NCBI RefSeq assembly: GCF_032854445.1
Contig: NC_088302.1
Location: 32,335,979-32,399,978 of the forward strand
DNA length: 64,000 bases
Direction of reading: 5' to 3'
Origin: Liolophura sinensis
Lineage: Eukaryota; Mollusca; Polyplacophora; Chitonida; Chitonidae
Both the position numbers and the translations under genes were made by a program. Positions 58,401 to 64,000 of the stretch are shown here, in pieces (position 1 is the first letter of the stretch; each line of letters begins with the position of its first letter). Below the pieces are notes generated by a model, which ran no database searches, was not told the origin of the DNA, and saw only the letters and a program-made list of their open reading frames with translations.

Positions 58401-61400
58401 TATCGTCGTATAAGCGAAATATTCTTGAGTATGGGGTAAAAAACCAATGAAATAAATAAATAAATGAATGAATGAATTTATGTCATTTATGTTCTTAGGG
58501 TACATCTCTGACTTGACGGTCAACACAAAGGGACAGGTCCTATTCAACATAATGTCAGTACACTATGACTGGATGGGGTGTCATATCTGGTGTCTTAGGG
58601 CTGATAGACTTACTCTAGTGAAGCAGCATTGCAAATATGTCGACATTGAGGTCTGCCACAGAAAGACTGTACGCCCATGTGATCGAAATAATATTGAAAG
58701 AGACGTTAAACACAAAGCAACAAAAACACACGATCACGAAGACACGAATAGTAATACACAAATAACCCCCATGAGGTGAAGCCTTCAAATCAGAATTTTC
58801 TTTGTTTCGGATAGATATTGTTTTGTGCGAGTGTTTGTTTGCTTTGTACTCTCCGCATTATTTCAGTCTACATGTCTTCTTGTATTCGGCTGGGCACAAT
58901 ACATTTTATAGTGCTGCCTCTCTAGAAGACCATGCCGAAGACACCAGACATGATGCATCACTGTACTTACACTACACTGACACCGCTCCATCGGTACTTG
59001 GCCAAGGAAGCACCAAGATTTCTTATTTCAATAATGTCACATCATGCACCATCTGTTAAATGCCTAACACTATATCAGTCATATTCTTTTTATATCAGAC
59101 CATTTCATGTTACAGATGTTTGAAACGAATACATTAGTTTCAATGTTCCAATATATTTCAGTAACTTACATTGCCCGTCTCGATAACGGTATCTCCATGT
59201 ATTCCTTTATATGGTGGTTAAATTGTAACCAGTACTAAGAAATACTGCACTTATAACCACACTGGCCACATTTATAGATAGATGATATCGACCAGAGTTC
59301 TGTCAAAACAATTACCCTTTCCAACTAGCAGAAGGTGGGATATAAATCTTCGGTCGCACATACGACAGTTGCGTACCTTGTTGTCGACGCAGTTCCCCGC
59401 CTTAAATTGGGCATGCCCCGCCACAACTTCCTTGTCCTCTCTAATATAGTAGACTAACAGTCTGCCGCCTCCTGCCATAGCGCTGGTCAGTGGAATGGTA
59501 AACTCAAAACGAGCCAGGTGAGTAGAGTTTCTGGTTTCTGGCGGATAATCAACACGAATGGGAGTTAGTCACATGAAGTGACAGGAATCCAAAGCGCTTA
59601 GTATTAAGCTAGGAGCGTGCAACATGCAACTTGGATTTGAGAAACAATTTTAGGTAATTCGTTAAACAGATTTTGCAAAAGTAACAACATACTATAAGAG
59701 CGTGAAAGACTACAACCTATTAGTTTGTCATGGTCTTCCATATTTGAGCCTTCCGTCCACTGGAAAAAGGTGAACACCTAATTATACGATGGCGCGGAAT
59801 AGTAATAGAAATTCAATCTATTTATGTACTTTATGTTAAATGGATGATGTGGTCAAGAATTATTCACCACTACAGGTGGTTTTATAAGTGGAGGAAAGCG
59901 GAATGCTTAAAACTGCCAGAATTCATCAGATATCTGAAAAAGCTCCTTATGTATAGCCGAAGCCGCACCGGCGAGAGCAGGATTCGAGCCTACGACCTCT
60001 CTTCGCCAGACGCCCACAGGCTGATGCGAGGGCAAGGCTTTAGGTGAGGTCCAGAAAAATAAGTTGTTCCCACATATTGAAAGAAAATGTTTTTCAAGGA
60101 CTTTTTCAATATCCTATTTTTTCTAACACTTTCAAGGACTATTCAGTTTAAGTACTAATCATGTTGAGATTAATAAATACAATTTTAGTATAGCTTATGG
60201 CATAGCTTATTCATAGCGAATATGTGAAAATGTGTACCTACGTGGACTGCAAACCTGAACCGATTTTCAATGACTTCCAATGTCTTGAACACCACAATTT
60301 AAAAGATAATTCAAGTACATTTTCAAGGATTTCGAGGACTGTTGAGAACCCTTAGCGTGACTTGTAGCCTACGTTTTGCCATGCACAACATATTTATACG
60401 CCTCACCAACTTCCCGTTTCTCCCTGGAGCTTGACTCAACATCCACTGACACAGACAGTTCTACGGCGACTGGAGTTGTGCTCTCCGTCCAATTCAGCGT
60501 GATATTTGGGAAGGTAGGTGGTGGAGGTGGCGCAATAGTGGTGATGCGAATCAAGCTCTCTCTGTTCTCCTCAGTTCCATGGAACTCCGACCCAGCAAAG
60601 GCGTTCTCTACACTACCAGTTCTAACTATGTTTCCTCGTACCAAAATCTGAAGAGAAGAGAAAGGATCAGTTGAGCGATGGTCCAAGGGGCGTTTACATT
60701 CCTACCTGAACAGTACGAATAAAACACTGACGGAGTTAAAATGACAATGATTTCACAGCAGCCAATACGCGTGACCATTTGCCGATTTCCACACTGTCGT
60801 TACTGTTCCGGTCTTACTCTGTGTGTTGCCCTCTTTCATTTCATGATAAAAAAACCGTCATTGACCGGCCAATGGTCGTCTAACTTAACGTCCACTGCAA
60901 TGATTAAGCCTCACTTATAAATATTAAAGGGAAAGATCTGTAAACATCGATGTAGGCATCACTAAATAGACCACTTAAAACTATGCATAAATATGCTTTC
61001 ATTTAATTTTTTTTAGATTTTTGTGAATAGAGGCGCTGAAACATTTGGCCTCTGAGGTGGGACTATACTATCAGATGCTAGGAACTCTGACGTCACATGA
61101 AGTTTATCCAACCGTAATCACGACACTGAATGTTGGAATAACTCTTTTTACCCCCCGAATGAAAGATTACTGAAAAAATGTTGTGAAAAATTCTTTCCGT
61201 CTGGTGAACATCAGGAAAAAGGTGTTGTGACGTCAGAGTTCTTATGTACCGCCAGTATGGCTCGTAAAGCCCACCGTAGTTTTCAAACATTTGAATGCCT
61301 TTCAACATGGCTCAAAAAAAATCTGAAAAAATAAATGAAAGTATTTTACGCATAGTTTTCAGTTGTCCTTATGATGAGCCTTACTTCATATCTAGCTTTC

Positions 61401-62158
61401 TTTTCCTTTAAACAAAAAAAAGACAATGTTTAGTTGATGTCGACAGTTATTTTGCGAACCATTTATATGCAGGTTGACCTTCCACACCTTTGAGTACGCT
61501 CAATTGTACTTCATGAGAATCGTACTAAGTCTACTTTCAGAGAAAGCTACGTCATTTACAATCAAACATACGATAAATCAGTTAACTTACTACGGTGTGT
61601 AAAGGCAATAATCCACTCGTAAAAGGTCTAAGCTCACGACATATAAATACGTTTATAAATTCTTTATACCCGTTGTCATTAGATGGCCATTTGTAAGTGG
61701 TATGGAAAAAATTGGTTCATTTACAACCACGAACCATCCATTTCACATATTGGACAAAAGTTTGTTTGACTAAATCCGCCCCCCCCCCCCCTGACCGCAC
61801 CTGATATTGAAAGAGTCATAAAATCGTAGTTCACATGTATCTCTAAACAAAGTTAGATAATTACCTCATCTACGAACCATCCACGCTTACTACATTTTAG
61901 TTTGTCTGGTGCATCAAAGGCCTTCTGATCGTTTACCTGATAGTGGAAGTTGTAGGTGGTGTCTGGGGGTGTACTGTAGGTTACTTGTACAGGGATGTCC
62001 CCACCACACTTGACCGTCTCCCGGATACTGCTGATGTCCAGGAAGCTGTTAGATGGGGAGTACCAGGGCTTCAGGTAGCGATAAGCCCTGGCTGAGGATA
62101 CCTGGTGGTAATTCTCGGGGAAACTCATAGCCCCTCTTTCATAACGGAGGGCTGTCGC
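35533..62158 (-). CDS. TEP-B: thioester-containing alpha-2-macroglobulin-like protein with C-terminal netrin (C345C) domain, 28 exons, 5' end outside window
   Basis: Seen: 28 GT-AG exons join in one frame of 3825 nt (1274 codons and a TAG stop). Order from the first visible residue: MG4 end/MG5, MG6 ([13 protein letters not shown]), bait-region exons, [11 protein letters not shown]7, CUB, thioester domain with GCGEQNM (Cys at visible residue 649), second CUB half, receptor-binding domain (ending near HVYDYYET), a short linker, and a netrin/C345C module with six cysteines (residues 1153-1274). Known: NTR/C345C modules end complement C3/C4/C5, while ordinary alpha-2-macroglobulins lack them. 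Inferred: a secreted TEP with mixed macroglobulin and complement architecture. The position of the C3 catalytic His is Ser or Ala, so A2M-like thioester chemistry is expected. Signal peptide and MG1-MG3 exons lie beyond the right edge; no homologue of the preceding TEP-A exon is visible in 62159-64000. Confidence 0.95.
36049..36189 (-). CDS. TEP-B exon b27: netrin domain core
   Basis: Encodes [20 protein letters not shown] and EGCSCDALD. The CxC pair is characteristic of NTR modules. 141 nt, donor gtaag. Confidence 0.93.
36630..36835 (+). repeat. 30-bp tandem array in TEP-B intron b26-b27
   Basis: About seven units around 'atcaatacaggacaacaaga', period 30 bp, ending roughly 70 bp from netrin exon b26. 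The in-frame period leaves both strands open, with no coding context. Confidence 0.9.
36904..36979 (-). CDS. TEP-B exon b26: netrin (C345C) domain start
   Basis: Encodes [20 protein letters not shown] then CSSDV, the CxxC and ICxSD signature that opens NTR modules. 76 nt, donor gtatg. Confidence 0.93.
37323..37556 (-). mobile_element. SINE family 1, small internal deletion
   Basis: TTTA tail, 'tattggattggtgttttacc', body shortened around 'gaggaaactgttgctgttcg', head 'aatttggccacggaaaccc'. Confidence 0.88.
38035..38225 (+). repeat. Interspersed repeat R3
   Basis: 'cagttagaataaaaccttaa', 'acccgttacgtgtgactatt', 'gctgctctgggtttaccctc'. In TEP-B intron b25-b26. Confidence 0.82.
38361..38398 (-). 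CDS. TEP-B micro-exon b25: linker
   Basis: A 38-nt exon encoding [13 protein letters not shown]. Acceptor ctgttttcag, donor gtaagt, phase 1 to 0. Joins b24 and b26 in frame. Confidence 0.75.
38700..39593. other. TEP-B intron b24-b25, no recognised feature
   Basis: AT-rich unique sequence flanked by SINE crumbs. No exon expected, since b24 and b25 phases match. Confidence 0.55.
39594..39660 (-). mobile_element. SINE family 1, tail fragment
   Basis: 'tttatttatttgatttgtgt' and 'actcaagaatatttcactta' only. Confidence 0.7.
40067..40102 (-). CDS. TEP-B micro-exon b24: linker
   Basis: A 36-nt exon encoding [12 protein letters not shown]. Acceptor aattttgcag was chosen because it is the only nearby AG that keeps frame from b23 without a stop; donor gtacgt. 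Confidence 0.75.
40300..40425 (-). mobile_element. SINE family 1, diverged fragment
   Basis: 'actcaaaaatatgtcactta', 'cggccgacaatacggtgggg' and 'aagatcatttgcatgttgct' match the body loosely. Confidence 0.6.
40426..41731. other. TEP-B intron b23-b24, no recognised gene
   Basis: Mostly unique. The stretch 41125-41518 is open on both strands for 60-80 codons, but I recognise no protein family, start context or splice support. Confidence 0.5.
41732..41834 (-). CDS. TEP-B exon b23: receptor-binding domain end
   Basis: Encodes [20 protein letters not shown] and HVYDYYETG. The VYDYYE motif ends the receptor-binding domain in A2M. 103 nt, donor gtaac. Confidence 0.95.
42006..42142 (+). mobile_element. 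SINE family 1, 3' fragment
   Basis: 'agcaaccagcggatggttta' to 'cggcgtaaaacaccaatcga'. In the intron between TEP-B exons b22 and b23. Confidence 0.85.
42345..42419 (-). CDS. TEP-B exon b22: receptor-binding domain
   Basis: Encodes [14 protein letters not shown] and [10 protein letters not shown]. 75 nt, phase 0 to 0, acceptor gttgcag. Confidence 0.93.
42743..42833 (-). CDS. TEP-B exon b21: receptor-binding domain
   Basis: Encodes [20 protein letters not shown] then [10 protein letters not shown]. The [16 protein letters not shown] pattern is highly conserved. 91 nt; donor gtaaga after LKD was chosen because it is the one giving phase 0 into b22. Reading on would reach an in-frame stop. Confidence 0.93.
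43166..43293 (-). CDS. TEP-B exon b20: receptor-binding domain start
   Basis: Encodes [20 protein letters not shown] and [16 protein letters not shown]. The 'YN' strand and 'F.LD' pattern match the start of the receptor-binding domain. 128 nt, donor gtatg. Confidence 0.9.
43680..43924 (-). mobile_element. SINE family 1, near full length
   Basis: TTTA tail, 'tgttttacgccgtactcaag', complete body, head 'actatgccacggaggcccc'. In the intron between b19 and b20. Confidence 0.9.
44008..44115 (-). mobile_element. Divergent SINE family 1-like fragment
   Basis: 'gttgtttaacgccatactca', 'cttatgcgatggtagtcagt'; clearly related tail, head not recognised. Confidence 0.6.
44653..44868 (-). CDS. TEP-B exon b19: thioester domain end and CUB second half
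   Basis: Begins [14 protein letters not shown], the canonical continuation of GGFSSTQ, and ends [11 protein letters not shown]. 216 nt, phase 0 to 0. Confidence 0.96.
45431..45648 (-). CDS. TEP-B exon b18: thioester domain end
   Basis: Encodes [34 protein letters not shown] and SYGGFSSTQ. The HWER and GGFSSTQ motifs are family hallmarks. 218 nt, donor gtatgt. Confidence 0.96.
45713..45757 (-). repeat. Interspersed repeat R3, fragment
   Basis: 'gtgagtaaaacaagagcaac' and 'gatgacagtgtgacagctg', close to TEP-B exon b18. Confidence 0.65.
46046..46205 (-). CDS. TEP-B exon b17: thioester domain
   Basis: Encodes [20 protein letters not shown] and [16 protein letters not shown]. 160 nt, phase 0 to 1; homologous to TEP-A exon 27. 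Confidence 0.94.
46462..46507. repeat. TA-rich microsatellite abutting TEP-B exon b16
   Basis: TA repeats interrupted by an imperfect palindrome; they end only a few bases after the b16 donor, so the splice site sits at the edge of the tract. Confidence 0.9.
46514..46842 (-). CDS. TEP-B exon b16: thioester domain
   Basis: Encodes [54 protein letters not shown] and [12 protein letters not shown]. Where TEP-A has the catalytic His, TEP-B reads TSAYLKGG, so Ser or Ala (depending on a one-residue gap). 329 nt, phase 1 to 0. Confidence 0.96.
47098..47190 (-). mobile_element. SINE family 1, tail fragment
   Basis: 'tgactggtgttttacgccgt' followed by rearranged body sequence. Confidence 0.65.
47455..47631 (-). 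CDS. TEP-B exon b15: thioester domain with GCGEQNM
   Basis: Encodes [26 protein letters not shown] and [17 protein letters not shown]. 177 nt, same as TEP-A exon 25; donor gtaag. Confidence 0.97.
47555..47575 (-). other. Thioester motif GCGEQNM (TEP-B)
   Basis: Seven codons for GCGEQNM with both thioester residues (Cys, Gln) intact. Confidence 0.97.
48186..48278 (-). CDS. TEP-B exon b14: CUB to thioester junction
   Basis: Encodes [18 protein letters not shown] and ARGYVTVIG. 93 nt, same as TEP-A exon 24; donor gtagg. Confidence 0.92.
48704..48755 (-). CDS. TEP-B exon b13: CUB
   Basis: Encodes [18 protein letters not shown]. 52 nt, the same length and phase as TEP-A exon 23. Confidence 0.92.
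48820..48862 (-). mobile_element. SINE family 1, short tail fragment
   Basis: 'ttttacgccgtactcaagac' and 'tatttcac' only. Confidence 0.6.
49196..49297 (-). CDS. TEP-B exon b12: CUB first half
   Basis: Encodes [16 protein letters not shown] and [16 protein letters not shown]. 102 nt, acceptor gttttcag, donor gtgag. Confidence 0.93.
49933..50079 (-). CDS. TEP-B exon b11: MG7 end
   Basis: Encodes [27 protein letters not shown] and [16 protein letters not shown]. 147 nt, phase 0 to 0, same as TEP-A exon 21. Confidence 0.94.
50485..50838 (-). mobile_element. SINE family 2, full length, opposite orientation
   Basis: Tail 'gggttaaacgtcgcacttaa' on the left; tRNA-like head on the right (reverse of 'tagcacagttggtagagcgg'), which carries a good A-box. 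In TEP-B between b10 and b11, followed by a C tract. Confidence 0.85.
50979..51207 (-). CDS. TEP-B exon b10: MG7
   Basis: Encodes [34 protein letters not shown] and [18 protein letters not shown]. 229 nt, same as TEP-A exon 20. Confidence 0.96.
51534..51695 (-). mobile_element. SINE family 1, diverged
   Basis: 'cgatgttttacgtcctaatc', 'gcccagcattatgatgaaat', 'acccacgaccacccgccggt'; no head. Confidence 0.78.
51917..52052 (-). CDS. TEP-B exon b9: YFPETWLW motif
   Basis: Encodes [16 protein letters not shown] and [15 protein letters not shown]. 136 nt, phase 1 to 2, acceptor tgtacaag, donor gtaagg. Confidence 0.93.
52355..52860 (+). repeat. 31-bp tandem array in TEP-B intron b8-b9
   Basis: About 14 imperfect units around 'tctagatttcatgtacagac' plus 'atgaaagaa', with exact 31-bp spacing at 52515, 52546 and 52577. 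The right part decays into looser copies. It lies about 300 bp upstream of exon b9 in transcription. Confidence 0.88.
52861..54980. other. TEP-B intron b8-b9, unique segment
   Basis: Decayed edge of the 31-bp array, then unique sequence. A tRNA-like B-box (caagctcgaatccag) near 53830 suggests another old SINE. No exon seen. Confidence 0.5.
55310..55401. repeat. (TA)n microsatellite
   Basis: About 90 bp of TA repeats with one gtatg interruption, in TEP-B intron b8-b9, about 110 bp downstream of micro-exon b8 in transcription. Confidence 0.97.
55513..55545 (-). CDS. TEP-B micro-exon b8 (33 nt)
   Basis: Encodes [11 protein letters not shown] between the acidic stretch of b7 and b9. Acceptor cattgcag, donor gtaag, phase 1 to 1, so it can be skipped without shifting frame. 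TEP-A has no counterpart. Supported by splice sites and frame only. Confidence 0.7.
55947..56052 (-). CDS. TEP-B exon b7: MG6 return strand
   Basis: Encodes [19 protein letters not shown] and the acidic/Tyr stretch [11 protein letters not shown]. 106 nt, phase 0 to 1, donor gtaag. Aligns to TEP-A exon 18 through TRPC. Confidence 0.9.
56794..56891 (-). CDS. TEP-B exon b6: bait-region exon
   Basis: Encodes [20 protein letters not shown] and [11 protein letters not shown]. Occupies the bait position; unlike TEP-A it has no tetrabasic motif, but it does have isolated Arg residues. 98 nt, phase 1 to 0. Confidence 0.85.
57020..57275 (+). mobile_element. SINE family 2, tail truncated
   Basis: 'ggcggtagatccagggtcaa', 'gttgacccgtatcagtataa', 'gcgtcctgcaacaaggaggc', 'tcgtcgtcatatgactaaaa'. 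Confidence 0.8.
57415..57529 (-). CDS. TEP-B exon b5: MG6
   Basis: Encodes [28 protein letters not shown] and IPEKYEG. 115 nt, phase 0 to 1, donor gtaaac. Confidence 0.9.
57578..57662 (+). mobile_element. SINE family 1, tail fragment
   Basis: 'gacgccgtcgtataagtgaa' to 'acaccaatcaaataaataa', close to TEP-B exon b5. Confidence 0.8.
58073..58222 (-). CDS. TEP-B exon b4: MG6 start
   Basis: Encodes [14 protein letters not shown] and [18 protein letters not shown]. 150 nt, phase 0 to 0, same length as TEP-A exon 15. Donor gtctgg. Confidence 0.95.
58368..58472 (+). mobile_element. SINE family 1, tail fragment
   Basis: 'cttccacccaccataatact', 'cgtataagcgaaatattctt', then an AAAT/GAAT-rich tail. 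In the intron between b3 and b4. Confidence 0.8.
58572..58722 (+). mobile_element. SINE family 3 fragment
   Basis: 'ggatggggtgtcatatctgg', 'gtgaagcagcattgcaaata' and 'gaaagagacgttaaacac' match the family 3 body and tail. Confidence 0.65.
59377..59537 (-). CDS. TEP-B exon b3: MG5 end
   Basis: Encodes [35 protein letters not shown] and GNCVDNK. 161 nt, phase 1 to 0. The acceptor atccgccag was chosen because it restores frame with b2; donor gtacgc. Confidence 0.9.
59855..60040 (-). mobile_element. tRNA-like SINE, other family
   Basis: Right end, in reverse, has a clear B-box context (gtaggctcgaatcctgctct). The left part has 'ggtggttttataagtggagg'; a similar body occurs at 55060-55150. Confidence 0.55.
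60407..60647 (-). CDS. TEP-B exon b2: MG5 with Pro-rich insert and REKR
   Basis: Opens [11 protein letters not shown], then a 65-residue insert with [23 protein letters not shown] (possible N-glycosylation) and [11 protein letters not shown]. 241 nt, phase 0 to 1, donor gtgagg. It is the short homologue of TEP-A exon 13 and has no 30-residue repeats. Confidence 0.9.
60414..60425 (-). other. REKR furin-like motif (TEP-B)
   Basis: Codons for Arg-Glu-Lys-Arg followed by Glu-Val, in the MG5 insert of TEP-B. It matches RX(K/R)R, but at a different place from the TEP-A motif. Cleavage is inferred only. Confidence 0.5.
60713..60832 (+). repeat. Interspersed repeat R3
   Basis: 'acgaataaaacactgacgga', 'cgcgtgaccatttgccgatt', 'gttccggtcttactctgtgt'. 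Next to TEP-B exon b2. Confidence 0.75.
60924..61412. mobile_element. Foldback / MITE-like element (about 490 bp)
   Basis: Starts ttaaaggg and ends cctttaa. The arms share reversed 'aaaactatgc.taaa', 'ctttcattta' and 'aactctgacgtcaca' blocks, giving arms of about 175 bp around a loop of about 130 bp. Non-coding. It lies in the TEP-B intron between b1 and b2. Confidence 0.75.
61937..62158 (-). CDS. TEP-B exon b1 (first in window): MG4 end and MG5 start
   Basis: Encodes [19 protein letters not shown] to NFHYQ, with SPSNSFLDI and a cysteine in VKCGGD. 222 nt, phase 0 to 0, the exact length of TEP-A exon 12. An AG acceptor (gatttcag) precedes it, so it is an internal exon and not a start. Confidence 0.93.
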
Positions 62159-64000
62159 CTGAAATCAACATCACACAGTTATACAGGGTCCTTTATATTG
62201 ATTTTTTAAGGAGAAAGAATCAAATGACACATCGAAAAAAATAACGTATTTAATAATCAAATAGGCCAGTTGAAGACTGAAATTTTGTAAACATTATGTT
62301 TCAGTTAATTTGCTCAGAGTTAATCAGTTTCAAAGCACAAAGGCATCAGAATGTCAATGTAAATTCGGCCATTTCATATTTTGATATTTGTTACAACAAA
62401 ATCCTGTATCCAGCCATGTAAAAAAACGTAGACCTTCTATTTAATGTCCTTTGCAAATTCACGCCACAAAATGTGTGAGCTTCAGTGAGTTTGTTTCCCC
62501 GTTCGAAAGTATTTGCCCATTAAAGGGGTACAGAATCGCGGCTGATAGTATTGGATGATAGTGGAAATAAATGATATCCTGGATTAAAGCCAACAGTCAT
62601 GGTAACGCTACAATAAATGTTCAGTGTCGGTATCTAAAATTTGGATTGCCCTAGTCTTATTCTGAACTTTCCCAACAGCCAATCAGAGACTTTCCCTTCT
62701 AGGTTAAATCTTAAAATTGTGATTCCGTTAAAAATTGTGATTCCGATAAAGTGAACATAAATTCATTCACTAAAGCTGAAATAGTTAATAAAGTAGTATT
62801 CCAAAAATGCTCTAAAAATATTTTTAAAATTCTACACTTCTTATCAACAAAATAAATAGCAAATGATCGTCGGTACCCAGCCACTCACTTAGTGACGCCA
62901 TTTAGCTATGTTATGGCTATTTAGAGTGACATCACAAAACCTAGGAGCTCTCCCGTACGGTCGGTATTAAACAATATGCCAGTGAGAAAATATAAACAGA
63001 AAAGCCTAATACCCAACCAAAGAGTATCAGTTTTGTCACGTTTTCAAATGGCCGGTGTTTCTTTTAGCCTGGTGCTCGTGCTGGGCGATCTTCGTGGGCA
63101 CAAGCGTTGTGTTTTAGCAGTCCTTCTCGTCCTCGTCTTCGACCAGCATTTGGCCTAGCTAGCTGTACCGACTTCAAGGAATTTACCCAACATAGCAGGA
63201 CTATCTGATTTATGCAGATAAATGCAGACTCTTTCATGCAGATTTCAGAAAGATATTTTCGTAATATATCTGACTTTGCTCAGGTAAAATAATGCAAAGT
63301 CACAATATCTTTCTTCAAGCAATGGTTCTACCGGGGCGGTTTTCTTGCCAGCTCACCCTAACAAGTCACTGCAGTCTCCTGCCCAACTTGTACACATTGT
63401 GACACGGGCAGCCCTGATCAATTCCCTGTTCATAAATGTGTGTAAGTTTAACACTTAAACTAACCGCAAAATCCAATTTATTGTATCGATATCTGTCTAT
63501 CCACTGTAAGAAACCGCACTGACAATCAAGAGCTAATTGTATTCCTGATGCGACAGCCAGTTATCACGTGACCGTTTCAGCGCTTGTGATTGGCCCAGTT
63601 CATAATGGGCTTCTACAATATTACTACTTGGACTGAACTGTCCATCAGTGCCATATCCCCAGTGCCGAACTTCATCTTCTCGGCTTTCAAAACTTTATAG
63701 AATTTTTACATATAACTGTGTCCTATATCCCTTTTTCTATAAAAAATACTTAAACGCTCAGAGAAAATCTACTTCTTAATCATCTGTAATTTGTTTATGG
63801 CTGTCGATACCATCCTCAAAAAATAATCTCGGCTAATACAAAGATCGGTATAGTTGTTTATGCATGCTTTATTGTTTACAAAAGGCTAGGCCAGAGGTTT
63901 TTTTGGGAAGTCTAGCGGGAAAAAGTAAAGATCTGACAAAATAAATAAACGTCATCGGTACTGAGATTTCGTCCAAGTTTAGCTTTACTGCCAATGAAAT
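62159..64000. other. Right edge, TEP-B intron before exon b1
   Basis: About 1.8 kb. I looked for a homologue of TEP-A exon 11 (VRVRKPNG-like, about 59 codons in phase 0) on the minus strand and did not find one. Apart from a C tract nearby and short AT-rich stretches I see nothing. Confidence 0.55.

Noticed and set aside
349-62158. One giant gene instead of two
   Set aside because: TEP-B ends with a stop and AATAAA at 35.4-35.5 kb, and TEP-A begins with its own signal-peptide exon at 29.9 kb; domains are repeated, not continued.

Overview
The window looks like animal nuclear DNA, most likely from a lophotrochozoan such as a mollusc or brachiopod (inference). It is intron-rich, and it is dotted with copies of a tRNA-derived SINE of a type I associate with mollusc and brachiopod genomes (its 3' part reads 'taagtgaaatattcttgag' followed by an AAAT-rich tail). 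No database search was possible.

All coding sequence I can support is on the minus strand. It forms two head-to-tail paralogues of the alpha-2-macroglobulin / complement thioester-containing protein (TEP) superfamily. TEP-B (upstream in transcription; 35533-62158) enters from the right edge, so its first exons are missing. Its last 28 exons encode 1274 residues: macroglobulin domains MG4-MG7, CUB, thioester domain, receptor-binding domain and a C-terminal netrin/C345C domain, then a stop and a candidate poly(A) signal. TEP-A (downstream; 349-29868) starts with a signal-peptide exon and runs through 27 exons (about 1625 residues) into the thioester domain before the left edge cuts it off. I rebuilt every exon by hand; all introns are GT-AG and every splice phase agrees, giving one open frame in each gene. 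Many homologous exons have identical lengths (222, 150, 229, 147, 52, 93, 177 nt), so the pair arose by gene duplication.

The two proteins have diverged where function is decided. TEP-A has a histidine about 114 residues after the thioester cysteine, as in complement C3, an RKKR (furin-like) motif in the bait-region exon, and a single 1282-nt exon that inserts eleven tandem 30-residue repeats into MG5. TEP-B has no histidine at the matching place, carries an REKR motif in its shorter MG5 insert, has an extra 33-nt micro-exon near the bait region, and ends in a netrin domain joined by two micro-exons. Neither gene shows an anaphylatoxin domain.

TEP-A also contains unusual arrays anchored on exon edges. 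An 88-bp array repeats the splice acceptor of exon 2, and a 68-bp array repeats the 3' end and donor of exon 3. Other introns hold 42-, 79-, 52-, 31- and 30-bp arrays, TA tracts, two foldback elements, about two dozen SINE copies or fragments, further tRNA-like SINEs, and an unnamed interspersed repeat present about a dozen times. The 5.7 kb between the genes holds repeats and presumably the TEP-A promoter.
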